From: an uncultured Brachyspira sp.
GTDB taxonomy: Bacteria > Spirochaetota > Brachyspiria > Brachyspirales > Brachyspiraceae
Assembly: GCA_949300355.1 (NCBI GenBank)
Contig: CASGDY010000006.1
Coordinates: forward strand, 1-32,610
Length of the DNA: 32,610 nucleotides
Direction: 5' to 3'
Shown here piece by piece: positions 22,546 to 30,615 of the stretch. The notes under the pieces are model-generated. The model was not told the DNA's origin and did not search any database. It worked only from the letters and a program-made list of their open reading frames with translations. The first letter of the stretch is position 1. The number at the start of each line of letters is the position of its first letter. The position numbers and the translations under genes were made by a program.

Positions 22546-23565
22546 TTAGATACTAGTAAAAATATCTTTAAATTTATTAAGCCACTTTTGTTTATTTTGG
22601 TCAACTACAGTATCATTATCTGTTATAACATTAATAGTATCTATAGACTGAAGTATAGAAGAAGGAGGCAAATCGCTTCTTACAGATCTTCTGTTTAATT
22701 TATCATTTATTGTTTTTTGAGCATCATAGCTAGTAGCATAGTCAACGAACTTTTTAGCATTTTCTAAGTTTTTTGCATTTTTTATTATGCATATAGGATC
22801 TGCTTTAAAAACAACACCTTCTTTCATATATACTAATTTAACAGGAGAACCAGCAGATACATAATTAGCACCGCCTTCCTCGAAAGTTAAACCGACAGTA
22901 TATTCACCGTCAGCCACACCTTTATAAACGGCAGAAGAACCGCTTAATAATTTACCGTTCAAATTAGCACATAATTTTTTTACATAATCCCAGCCTTTTT
23001 CAGGATCGCCTTTACCCATAGCATAAAGCATATTTCCTAAATGCTCAAAAGAAGATGAAGAAGCGGAAGGATCAGCAAATGCTATTTTTCCTTTTAATGC
23101 AGGGTTAAGTAAATCTTCATACCCTTCTATTTTTATATTTCTGGCTAGGTTTGTATTAACCATTATTACACTTGGCATAGTTGTAAATCTAGTTAAAGGG
23201 CCTTCAGTATTTTTATATGCATCATCTATATTAGGTTCATTAGTAGAAGTGTAATTTTCAAATAGATCTATTTTATTTCTTATGAGGTTTAAACTTCCTC
23301 CCCAAAGTACATCACCTAATGGATTATCTTTTTCAGATTCAACTCTTTTTATAAGTTCGCCTGTTCCGGCAGCTATAATATCAACATTGATTCCCAGATT
23401 TTTAGCTTTAAAATCATCTACCAATGGATTTATAAATTCTAATGGGTGAGGGCAATATATTACAAGTGAATTACCGCTTCGTGTATCAGACTCGTTTGAA
23501 GAACAAGAATAAAATAAAAATAGTGATAAGAATAATGCAGAACATATTAGAATAATTTTTTTCAT
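22546..23565 (-). CDS. ABC substrate-binding lipoprotein 2 (BitA/B/C-like)
   Basis: This is a 339-residue paralogue of the adjacent lipoprotein, with the same signal (Cys21), Y-C-P-H-P-L-E-F-I-N-P and C-terminus W-L-N-K-F-K-D-I-F-T-S-I. The ATG at 23565 is chosen because AAAGGA lies just upstream and the signal peptide starts M-K-K-I-I. An in-frame ATG 51 bases further upstream would add 17 residues, but it lies inside the remnant of a third copy. Differences from copy 1 cluster at residues 86-143 and 252-264, as expected if ligand specificity has shifted. It is the first intact gene of the operon. No obvious promoter lies between it and the flbB-like gene. Confidence 0.88.
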   Translation of the reverse strand: MKKIILICSALFLSLFLFYSCSSNESDTRSGNSLVIYCPHPLEFINPLVDDFKAKNLGINVDIIAAGTGELIKRVESEKDNPLGDVLWGGSLNLIRNKIDLFENYTSTNEPNIDDAYKNTEGPLTRFTTMPSVIMVNTNLARNIKIEGYEDLLNPALKGKIAFADPSASSSSFEHLGNMLYAMGKGDPEKGWDYVKKLCANLNGKLLSGSSAVYKGVADGEYTVGLTFEEGGANYVSAGSPVKLVYMKEGVVFKADPICIIKNAKNLENAKKFVDYATSYDAQKTINDKLNRRSVRSDLPPSSILQSIDTINVITDNDTVVDQNKQKWLNKFKDIFTSI

Positions 23566-23590
23566 AATACAATCCTTTTGATTTAAATTA

Positions 23591-23715
23591 TTAGATAGTA
23601 GTGAAAATATCTTCAAATTTATTCAGTATATCACTAATAAATTACTATTTAAACTATTTAATTCATTTGAAGAATATGAATAGAAAATATAGTACGAAAT
23701 AGTATAATTAGAATA
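23591..23715 (-). pseudogene. collapsed remnant of a third binding-lipoprotein gene
   Basis: On the - strand, 23629-23591 reads I-L-N-K-F-E-D-I-F-T-T-I-stop, matching the C-terminus L-N-K-F-K-D-I-F-T-S-I-stop of the two intact copies. Just upstream, about 23715-23655, the DNA matches their signal-peptide region: Y-S-Y-S-S-N-E-L stands against Y-S-C-S-S-N-E-S, the lipobox Cys codon TGT having become TAT, and nearby frames are broken. About 900 bases of the middle are missing. This is an internally deleted third copy that once made a three-lipoprotein array. Confidence 0.8.
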
Positions 23716-23722
23716 TATACTT

Positions 23723-24448
23723 TTATGCTCCCATATCCATTATGCCTTCATTAAGCATAGCATCATTATTCATCTCATCAGGTAAATAATTAGGGAAGTC
23801 ATTAGGAGAAGAAGGTACTGTATTATTTCCTGGATTAGATCTTGCTTCATATTTCTCTAATATTCTAGCAGCAACATTTGGATCCATCAAACTTAAAAGA
23901 TAAGAAGTTGTACTGTTTCTGCCTTCAGCAGCAGCTATAGAGTCCATTTCTAATAATACATCTATGATTAAGTCATCAGAACCGTTAGCAGCCAACTGAT
24001 TAAGTAGGGCAACAGAGTTTTGAGGAGGCATACTATTGATTTTATTAGCTAAATCTGTCAATACTAATTGATATTGAGAAGATTCGTCCATCGTAGCCTG
24101 ATAGTTAGACCAAGCATTTAAAAGATTTTGTCTGTCTTGTTCTATTAATTCAGACTGAGTATTCAATTCTATTGCTCTGCTTGCTATTAAAGATTCTTGA
24201 GCCTGTAAATCTTTTTCTCTTAAGTTGAATGATTCTCTCATTTTATTAAGATCTTCTCTTGCTAAAAGAGTCATATCTTCTACTCTAGGTTTTTGAGTGA
24301 ATCTTGTTAAAAAGCCAGGTACATTAGGTGCTATTTTATTACGCATCAAAGTATAATAATTAACAACACCGAATATATCAAACATATATAATAGTGCTAT
24401 AAATGCTATTAAGTTTACTATAGTTAAAATTCCTATTTTTAATTTCAT
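23723..24448 (-). CDS. flbB: FlbB/MotE-like flagellar collar protein
   Basis: The 241-residue protein has an N-terminal membrane anchor (about 5-27), then a charged coiled coil (about 55-120, L-N-K-M-R-E-S-F-N-L-R-E-K-D). An MgtE-N/MotE-like helical domain (about 130-200) contains M-P-P-Q-N-S-V-A-L-L-N-Q-L and M-D-P-N-V-A-A-R-I-L. The tail is Pro/Asn/Met-rich. This architecture matches spirochaetal FlbB, which builds the periplasmic flagellar collar around the motor, and the related MotE chaperone. No other flagellar gene is nearby, so context does not help. AAAGG precedes the ATG. The stop lies only about 8 bases from the remnant binding-protein gene, with no terminator seen between this gene and the importer operon. 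Confidence 0.75.
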   Translation of the reverse strand: MKLKIGILTIVNLIAFIALLYMFDIFGVVNYYTLMRNKIAPNVPGFLTRFTQKPRVEDMTLLAREDLNKMRESFNLREKDLQAQESLIASRAIELNTQSELIEQDRQNLLNAWSNYQATMDESSQYQLVLTDLANKINSMPPQNSVALLNQLAANGSDDLIIDVLLEMDSIAAAEGRNSTTSYLLSLMDPNVAARILEKYEARSNPGNNTVPSSPNDFPNYLPDEMNNDAMLNEGIMDMGA

Positions 24449-24491
24449 AACCTTTAATCACCTTATTGCAATAGATAAATATTATAATAAC

Positions 24492-24520
24492 ATAATATAG
24501 AAAAAACAATAATATGTCAA
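24492..24520 (-). promoter_or_regulatory. promoter of the flbB-like gene
   Basis: On the - strand a perfect TTGACA (24520-24515) and TATTAT (24497-24492) are 17 bases apart, about 45 bases before the start codon. Confidence 0.6.
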
Positions 24521-24608
24521 CTAATATTTTGTTATCATAATTATTATCGTAATAATAAAATATTTAGTTATCATATTTTTTTTATTTATTTGAAAATAAT
24601 ATATAAAA

Positions 24609-24640
24609 AAGGCCATATATAAATTACTATATATGACCTT
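24609..24640 (-). terminator. terminator of the acetate-transporter-like gene
   Basis: AAGG-C-CATATAT (24609-24620) pairs with ATATATG-A-CCTT (24629-24640), with one mismatch, followed by T runs on the - strand. Confidence 0.75.
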
Positions 24641-24657
24641 ATTTTTACTAAAATATA

Positions 24658-25269
24658 CTATTTTTTGAATATTCCTAGTGGTTTTCCAACAGGCAATACT
24701 ACTCTTCCTAAGTTTTTATTTAATACTCCAGCAGCACATCCGTAAAAACCTATTAAAGCAGCAGCAAGTTCAGATATTCCAGCTACAATCTGAGTTTCTT
24801 TAACAGCTATACCAAAATAATTTAATGCCATAGCTACTAATAATACATCTACTGCAACGAATATAAAGAATAAAACTTTATGAGCTTCAGCAGCACCAAA
24901 AGTCAAAGGTACAACGAGGAATAAATATGCTACACATACAACTCCGAATTGTTTCATATCAAGAGTATTTTTCATATCTTCTCCGAATACTCCAACAGAT
25001 ATAAGCCAAACAACAGCTACTGCAAACCAAAATAATCCGAAAGATCCGAATACAGTTGCACCGAATACATTGTCTTTTTTAAAGTCAACAATAGCAGCTA
25101 CAAATTGAGGAATACAACCCAAAAATATAGCCCAAGGGATAAGACCTGATACACCTGTAGTGATACCTAATTTTTGAGTAGATGCCACAAATGTGATTAC
25201 AGCAAGACCAAATAAACCGTACGGCGAAGGGTCTGCTAATGTGTGTGTTACTTTTACTTCATTGTTCAT
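24658..25269 (-). CDS. AceTr (YaaH/SatP, GPR1/FUN34) acetate-succinate transporter
   Basis: The 203-residue membrane protein has six predicted spans. Near its N-terminus is A-D-P-S-P-Y-G-L-F-G-L-A, a form of the family signature N-P-A-P-x-G-L with Asp in place of Asn. Length and spacing fit the AceTr family, which moves acetate and succinate across the inner membrane, often as a proton-coupled or channel-like hexamer. Both substrates are plausible in a gut habitat. It is a single-gene unit: promoter at 25300-25327, AGGAG before the ATG, and its own hairpin terminator. Family assignment is good; direction and substrate are inference. Confidence 0.85.
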   Translation of the reverse strand: MNNEVKVTHTLADPSPYGLFGLAVITFVASTQKLGITTGVSGLIPWAIFLGCIPQFVAAIVDFKKDNVFGATVFGSFGLFWFAVAVVWLISVGVFGEDMKNTLDMKQFGVVCVAYLFLVVPLTFGAAEAHKVLFFIFVAVDVLLVAMALNYFGIAVKETQIVAGISELAAALIGFYGCAAGVLNKNLGRVVLPVGKPLGIFKK

Positions 25270-25299
25270 TTAAATACTCCTATACCCATTTATTAACTT

Positions 25300-25327
25300 A
25301 GTATAGAAAAATATTTTTACATGTCAA
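25300..25327 (-). promoter_or_regulatory. promoter of the acetate-transporter-like gene
   Basis: On the - strand TTGACA (25327-25322) and TATACT (25305-25300) are 16 bases apart, about 30 bases upstream of the start codon. Confidence 0.65.
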
Positions 25328-25427
25328 ATAAAAATGTAAATAAATTATAATTTTTTTACAAAAAGTTGTGAATATTGTGATATAGTATATTTTATATTAG
25401 CTGATAATTTATGATTTCTTTCTTTTA

Positions 25428-26579
25428 TTAATTAGTTCTTCTTAAGATTATCATACTTATGTCATCTGATAATATATTATCTGAAAATGATTTTAATTCT
25501 TTTATTATACTGTCTTTTATTACATTAACATCTTTATGCGAATGTTTTGTAAATACATTTTTTAAAAGTTCATCTCCAAACATTTTACCGTCTTTATCAA
25601 ATATTTCATAAGCACCGTCTGTGAATATAAACAATATATCATTATGATTTAATTGTATTTTAGTTTCAGTGTATTCGATATCTTCTGTCATTCCTATTAA
25701 AGGTCCGCCTACATCAATTTCAAGTATTTCATCTTTGGATTTGAATAATGGTTTAGGTGAACCTGCTGAGGAGCATATTAATTCTCCTGTTTCATTATTG
25801 TATATAGCATAAAAGACAGAGGCAAATAAACTTTTATCAAAATTTTCTTCTATAAAAAATTGATTTAATTCTTTTATAAAATTAGCAGGGGAAGTATTAT
25901 GAGAATTAGTTATTATATGAGAGTCAAAAAAAGATTTTATTAGTATTGTAAGCATACTAGCTGCTACACCATGTCCTGATACATCTGCCAATAGTATAGC
26001 ATACCAACCGTCATTAATACTTTTTATACCGCTGTAATCTCCTGAAACTTCATTTGGAGCATAGTGAAAAATGGATATGTCATTTTTAGGTATTGAAGTA
26101 TTTCCATAAGAAAGTATAGATTTCTGCAATTTTGATGCATATTCAATATCCTGTTTTAACATATTCATATACATTATATTAGATTCTATGACTTTTTTTA
26201 ATCTTATGTATGATTTTATTTTTGACAGTAAAATGTCGGTATCTATTGATTTAAGAAAAAAACCGTCCGCACCGCATTCATAAGCTTTTAGAAATTCTGA
26301 TTTATTATTAGTTGCTGTCAAAAAAAGTATAGTTATATTTTTTAATATATTATCATTTTTTATATGCTGAGAAAGCCTGCAGGCTCCAGCATTAGGAAGC
26401 ATATAATCAACTAATATACAATCAGGTATTTTATCATAAGACATATTAATAGCCTCATCATAAGATAAAGCTATATATGATAAATATCCTGATTCTTTCA
26501 AAAAATTCTGAATGAATTTAGCATAGTCTATACTGGAATCTACGATTAAAATTTTTTCTGTTAAAATATTATTTTTCAT
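25428..26579 (-). CDS. response regulator fused to SpoIIE/PP2C phosphatase (RsbU-like)
   Basis: The ATG at 26579 is preferred; the in-frame TTG codons just upstream add three residues without a better ribosome site. The 383-residue protein has an N-terminal receiver domain (about 8-125) with D14, phospho-acceptor Asp58 in I-L-V-D-Y-M-L-P, the threonine of F-L-T-A-T, and Lys in F-F-L-K-S. A linker helix leads into a PP2C-type SpoIIE domain with V-S-G-D-Y, A-D-V-S-G-H-G-V-A-A, F-I-F-T-D-G-A and D-D-I-S-M, all metal-binding acids present. Such proteins dephosphorylate anti-sigma-factor antagonists on a two-component signal. It lies 12 bases after rodA, so it is likely cotranscribed with mrdA-rodA. 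No partner kinase or STAS gene is nearby. Confidence 0.88.
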   Translation of the reverse strand: MKNNILTEKILIVDSSIDYAKFIQNFLKESGYLSYIALSYDEAINMSYDKIPDCILVDYMLPNAGACRLSQHIKNDNILKNITILFLTATNNKSEFLKAYECGADGFFLKSIDTDILLSKIKSYIRLKKVIESNIMYMNMLKQDIEYASKLQKSILSYGNTSIPKNDISIFHYAPNEVSGDYSGIKSINDGWYAILLADVSGHGVAASMLTILIKSFFDSHIITNSHNTSPANFIKELNQFFIEENFDKSLFASVFYAIYNNETGELICSSAGSPKPLFKSKDEILEIDVGGPLIGMTEDIEYTETKIQLNHNDILFIFTDGAYEIFDKDGKMFGDELLKNVFTKHSHKDVNVIKDSIIKELKSFSDNILSDDISMIILRRTN

Positions 26580-26591
26580 AACCAACAACTT

Positions 26592-27908
26592 TTAATGAAC
26601 ATACCTTCTTGCTTCTACATTAAATATTAAACCTATTGATATTGCAAAAGTCCATATAGATGAACCTCCGCTGCTTATAAATGGCAAAGTTAATCCTGTA
26701 ATAGGCATTATTCCAACAACCATTCCTATATTAATAATAACATGGCATAAGAACATAGCTATTACGCCCGATACTATCAAAGCTCCGAGTCTGTCTTTAG
26801 CATAATAAGCAGCCATTGTTCCTCTTATAAAGATAACAGCATAAGCTAAAACTACCAAAGCACTTCCTATAAATCCCCATTCTTCGCATATATTTGAGAA
26901 TATGAAGTCATTTACCTGCTGCGGAATGAAGTTTAATTGTGACTGACTGCCATTCAAAAAGCCTTCTCCGAATAATCCTCCGCTTCCTACAGCTATAAGA
27001 GATTGTATTATATTATAACCGGAACTTAATCTAGTTAATTGAGGGTTCATAAATACTAATAATCTTTGTTTTTGATACTCTTTTAATCCTATATCAAACA
27101 CAAGAGCTGCTCCCATACATAAGAATAATACAAAGAAAGTAAATGATAATAAACTTACATATTTACTATTCATATAGAAATTCAATGTAAGGAGTAGGGC
27201 AGATACGAATAGAAATATACCAGCTAAATAACCTATATATATTCTTTGAGAGAAGAAGTTAAATAGAATATTATCTATATCATCAGACATTCTTTTATAT
27301 TCAAGGAACATAGGTATTGATAGTCCTATAACGCCTATACTTATTAAAGCTATAATATATCTTGTAGGAACGCCGCCCACAAAAAGCATTATGAATACTA
27401 TGAAACAATATACAAGTACAGTACCTAAATCCGGCTGTAATAATACCAATCCTATAGGTATTGAAATAAAAAGTCCTGCCAAAGCAAAGTATTTTATTTC
27501 TTTTATATTATCTCCTATTTGATCCAAATAACCGGCTAGAAAGATTATAACAACTATTTTACCGAATTCAGAAGGCTGCATACCAAATAACCAGCTGCTG
27601 CTTCCGTTTACAGTAGTTCCTATTCCCGGTATCAATACTAATATTAAAACTCCAAGCATAGGTATATATAAAGACATTCTATGTTCTGCTAATTTAGTAT
27701 AGTTTATAAACATGCTGATGAATATTAATACTATACCTGTTGCACAGAAGAATATAAACTTTAAAAACATCCAGCTAGTTTTTCCGGATTCAGGGGAATA
27801 TGTTGAAGAATATACAGCAATAGCCCCTGCAGTCATTAAAAATAATACAGCTGCTAATATTTTCCAATCGAAGACAAATAATTTTTTTAACTCTTTTTTA
27901 TCATTCAT
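26592..27908 (-). CDS. rodA: RodA, SEDS peptidoglycan glycosyltransferase
   Basis: The 438-residue polytopic protein of the SEDS family has about ten spans. Conserved motifs include G-S-S-S-W-L near 102, P-S-E-F-G-K-I at about 112-118, L-L-Q-P-D-L-G-T (156-163), N-F-I-P-Q-Q-V-N-D-F-I-F in the large external loop, and the signature L-P-F-I-S-S-G-G-S-S near the C-terminus. RodA polymerises lipid II during cell elongation, paired with PBP2, and the mrdA gene directly upstream overlaps its start by eight bases, giving translational coupling. The ATG has GAGGA upstream. FtsW is excluded mainly by the PBP2 neighbour. Confidence 0.95.
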   Translation of the reverse strand: MNDKKELKKLFVFDWKILAAVLFLMTAGAIAVYSSTYSPESGKTSWMFLKFIFFCATGIVLIFISMFINYTKLAEHRMSLYIPMLGVLILVLIPGIGTTVNGSSSWLFGMQPSEFGKIVVIIFLAGYLDQIGDNIKEIKYFALAGLFISIPIGLVLLQPDLGTVLVYCFIVFIMLFVGGVPTRYIIALISIGVIGLSIPMFLEYKRMSDDIDNILFNFFSQRIYIGYLAGIFLFVSALLLTLNFYMNSKYVSLLSFTFFVLFLCMGAALVFDIGLKEYQKQRLLVFMNPQLTRLSSGYNIIQSLIAVGSGGLFGEGFLNGSQSQLNFIPQQVNDFIFSNICEEWGFIGSALVVLAYAVIFIRGTMAAYYAKDRLGALIVSGVIAMFLCHVIINIGMVVGIMPITGLTLPFISSGGSSIWTFAISIGLIFNVEARRYVH

Positions 27909-29913
27909 ATTTTATCCTCTCGTCTTCTTCAGTTTTTTCTTCTTGCTTTTGCTGTTCTCCGTCAATATTTTCTAATGTTTCACCATTTTCCTGAGCTTCT
28001 GCCTCTGCTCTCATTTTTTCTCTTGCAAGTCTTATCTGCTGATATATATACTGCATTCTAGCATATATAACGTTTCTAGCTTCTACAGCATCCTCTCCGC
28101 CCAATATAGAACGAAGCATTGCAGTAGCTATAGGTCCTGCAGTAGTACCGCCGCCGCCGCCGCTATGTTCAAGCATAACTGTAACGGCTATCATATCATC
28201 AGTAGGTCTAGGATTATAAGGTCCGAATATCGTAACCCAAGTATGGTCTTTACCTTGTGCGTTTTGTGCTGTACCTGTTTTTGCCGCCAATTTTATATTA
28301 GGAGACCAAGCACCGTTTCTAGCAGTACCGCCTGTTACAGCCATTCTCATACCTTCTTTTACTACTGTAAATATGTTTTTATCTATATCTAATTTTTTGA
28401 TTATTACTTTATCATTATTGTATATAACTTCATCAGTTTGAGAACTTCTTATTTCTTTAACAACATGAGGTCTGTACATTACACCGTCATTAATAATAGC
28501 TGAAGTTGCCATATGAACCGCTATAGGTGTAGCAGACATATAACCTTGTCCCATAACATATTGAATAGTGTCTCCGTCCCACCAATATTCTCCGATTTTT
28601 CTTCTTTTCCAATCGGCACTAGGAACAACTCCTACCTTTTCTCCAGGTAAATCTATGCCTGTAACATCACCGAAACCTAGCATTTCAGCATATCTTTTAA
28701 TGAAGTTAGGTCCTAATTCATAAGCTAAATTATAGAAATATGTATTGCATGAATACTGTATAGCTTTATACATATTTACATAGCCATGCTGACCTGTACA
28801 TCTGTAGAATCTGTTTTCAAGAAGCATACCGCCGCCGCAGAATCTTGTTGTATTAACTCCAATTCTTTTTTCAGCTAATGCTCCTACAGCAGTTACAAGC
28901 TTGAATGTAGAACCTGGAGGGTATCTTCCTCTTATAGCTTTATTCCAGAATGGGTTTGCTGGGTTATTTATAAGTTCTGCATATTTTTGTCTGTCTATTT
29001 TACCTATAAAGATATTAGGGTCATACCAAGGAGAGCTTACCATAGCTAATATTTCACCTGTTGTAGGTTTTGATACTATTATAGTTCCTACCTGTCCTTT
29101 TATTAAATCTTCTGCATCTTTCTGTACTTTAGAATCTATACTTAATATAAGTTTTTTACCAGGTATAGGCTTTCCTATGGCAGGAGTTATAGTTTCTTTT
29201 ACTCTGTTTCTTGAGTCTACAATCCATTGTTCATAACCATCTATGCCTCTAAGTTCTTTATCATAGAATTGTTCAACGCCTTCTTTACCTATAACGCTGT
29301 TTCTTCTGTATCCTTCAGCCTGTTTGCTTTCAAACTCCTCTTGAGATATGTTTCCTATATATCCCAATACATGCGTCATAGTTTCACCAAGAGGGTAATG
29401 TCTTATAGATTTACTTCCATAATATACTCCTGGATATTCTTCAGACCTTTCAGCCAAATAACTCATTTGAGACATTGATATATTTTCTGATATCTCTACA
29501 GATTCATAGCTGTTTTTTGATACTTTTTCCAAACTAGACTTTATATGTCCTAAATCTATATTAAATACTTTGGATACTCTATATAATAATTCTTCTCTTT
29601 CAAAATAATTTTTAGGTAAATAAACAGGTATCATATACATTGTGTATGTTTTTATATTTTCTGCTACTATAATCCCATTTCTATCGTATATTTCCCCCCT
29701 GTAGGCATCTATTGGTATTATTTGTTCCTTATTATTTCTTGCTAAACTGTCATAATGTTCATTTTGTATTATTTGCAAATAAAATAATCTTATTAATAAT
29801 AATGCAGCAACGAATATTGATATTATAAATACTACTATTAATCTTTTTCTATATTTAAAATCTTCGCTTATTATTTTTTTATCTTTATTTAATTCTATTT
29901 CTAAAAAATTCAT
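27901..29913 (-). CDS. mrdA: Penicillin-binding protein 2, elongation transpeptidase
   Basis: The 670-residue class B PBP has a cytoplasmic tail, one membrane anchor (about 25-47), a dimerisation/pedestal region with R-G-E-I-Y-D-R-N-G (72-80), and a transpeptidase domain. Its motifs are S335-T-F-K338 (acyl-serine), S388-C-N390 and K545-T-G547, all intact. PBP2 cross-links the glycan made by RodA during cylindrical growth. An extra Glu/Gln-rich tail of about 45 residues follows the catalytic domain. AAAGG precedes the ATG. The operon order mrdA-rodA is conserved widely, but mreBCD are not here. Confidence 0.95.
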   Translation of the reverse strand: MNFLEIELNKDKKIISEDFKYRKRLIVVFIISIFVAALLLIRLFYLQIIQNEHYDSLARNNKEQIIPIDAYRGEIYDRNGIIVAENIKTYTMYMIPVYLPKNYFEREELLYRVSKVFNIDLGHIKSSLEKVSKNSYESVEISENISMSQMSYLAERSEEYPGVYYGSKSIRHYPLGETMTHVLGYIGNISQEEFESKQAEGYRRNSVIGKEGVEQFYDKELRGIDGYEQWIVDSRNRVKETITPAIGKPIPGKKLILSIDSKVQKDAEDLIKGQVGTIIVSKPTTGEILAMVSSPWYDPNIFIGKIDRQKYAELINNPANPFWNKAIRGRYPPGSTFKLVTAVGALAEKRIGVNTTRFCGGGMLLENRFYRCTGQHGYVNMYKAIQYSCNTYFYNLAYELGPNFIKRYAEMLGFGDVTGIDLPGEKVGVVPSADWKRRKIGEYWWDGDTIQYVMGQGYMSATPIAVHMATSAIINDGVMYRPHVVKEIRSSQTDEVIYNNDKVIIKKLDIDKNIFTVVKEGMRMAVTGGTARNGAWSPNIKLAAKTGTAQNAQGKDHTWVTIFGPYNPRPTDDMIAVTVMLEHSGGGGGTTAGPIATAMLRSILGGEDAVEARNVIYARMQYIYQQIRLAREKMRAEAEAQENGETLENIDGEQQKQEEKTEEDERIKYE

Positions 29914-30256
29914 AAATAAACCTTTTACCTTTTAAGAATTATTATTAATATTTACAATATTATATTAACAAAAAATTTTTATCAATGGTATAAATAACGG
30001 TATTTTTTAGTATATTTTTTACTTATTAATTTAATATTATGTTAATTAATTTTAAAAAATGATACATTGTTTTATATAAAATTTAAATAGCAAAAATATA
30101 AAATTTATTCTTTTATAAAGTATTTATTTTAGTATTTTCATTATAAAATACAGAAGAATCATTATATTTTAATATATTAAAAAAATGTATAAACTATTGA
30201 AAAAATATTGATTATAGTATATTATATTCATAATTATAATTTTTAAGGATATAATA
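29914..30256. other. intergenic region between divergent mrdA and gatC
   Basis: This 343-base AT-rich divergent region holds the gatC promoter at its right end. For mrdA only a weak candidate is visible (TTGATA and TATAAT 15 bases apart on the - strand, near 29960-29990). I see no RNA gene, repeat or small ORF with support. Confidence 0.5.
30197..30225 (+). promoter_or_regulatory. promoter of gatC
   Basis: TTGAAA (30197-30202) and TATTAT (30220-30225) are 17 bases apart, about 30 bases before the gatC start codon, which has AAGGA. Confidence 0.5.
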
Positions 30257-30580
30257 ATGACTACAGACAGAGAAGAATTAGAAGCTCTTTTATATCAAAC
30301 AAGATTAAGAATAGAAGAAAATCAAAAAGATGAAATGTTAAATAGATTAAATAAAGATTTAGAGTTTATAGAAGGCTTGTTTGAAGTTAATGTTGATGGT
30401 ATTGATCCTTTATATCATGTTATAGATTTACCTGAATATTTAAGAGAAGATGTTCAAGGTCCTACATTAGATAATGAAGTAATAATGGACTTATGCAGAA
30501 GCGGTGAATACGGATATATAGTAGTTCCTGCAGTTCCTGCTGCTTTAGAAAATAGCGAGCATCAGGCTAAAAAATCATAA
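30257..30580 (+). CDS. gatC: Aspartyl/glutamyl-tRNA amidotransferase subunit C
   Basis: The 107-residue protein matches GatC in length and pattern: an N-terminal helix with R-L-N-K-D-L-E-F-I-E, then V-D-G-I-D-P-L-Y-H-V, L-R-E-D-V-Q-G-P-T-L-D, and the end G-Y-I-V-V-P-A-V. GatC clamps GatA and GatB in the complex that amidates Glu-tRNA(Gln) or Asp-tRNA(Asn). gatA and gatB are not in the window, so the operon is split here, as is common. AAGGA precedes the ATG. A short hydrophilic tail extends past the usual end. Confidence 0.88.
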   Translation: MTTDREELEALLYQTRLRIEENQKDEMLNRLNKDLEFIEGLFEVNVDGIDPLYHVIDLPEYLREDVQGPTLDNEVIMDLCRSGEYGYIVVPAVPAALENSEHQAKKS

Positions 30581-30615
30581 AAAGTTATTTTATTTACAGA
30601 GGTCATCAATTATAG

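Noticed and set aside
23566-23616. 17-residue N-terminal extension of binding lipoprotein 2
   Set aside because: The extension is the remnant third copy read in another frame; the ribosome site and signal peptide support 23565.
24480-24600. AT-rich gap upstream of flbB as a palindrome-containing operator like that at 9640
   Set aside because: ACAATAATATG and ATATTTTGTTAT look similar, but the arms do not match and the spacing differs.
29914-30256. Possible small RNA or riboswitch in the mrdA-gatC gap
   Set aside because: Only AT-rich sequence with weak chance pairings; no conserved motif or terminator.
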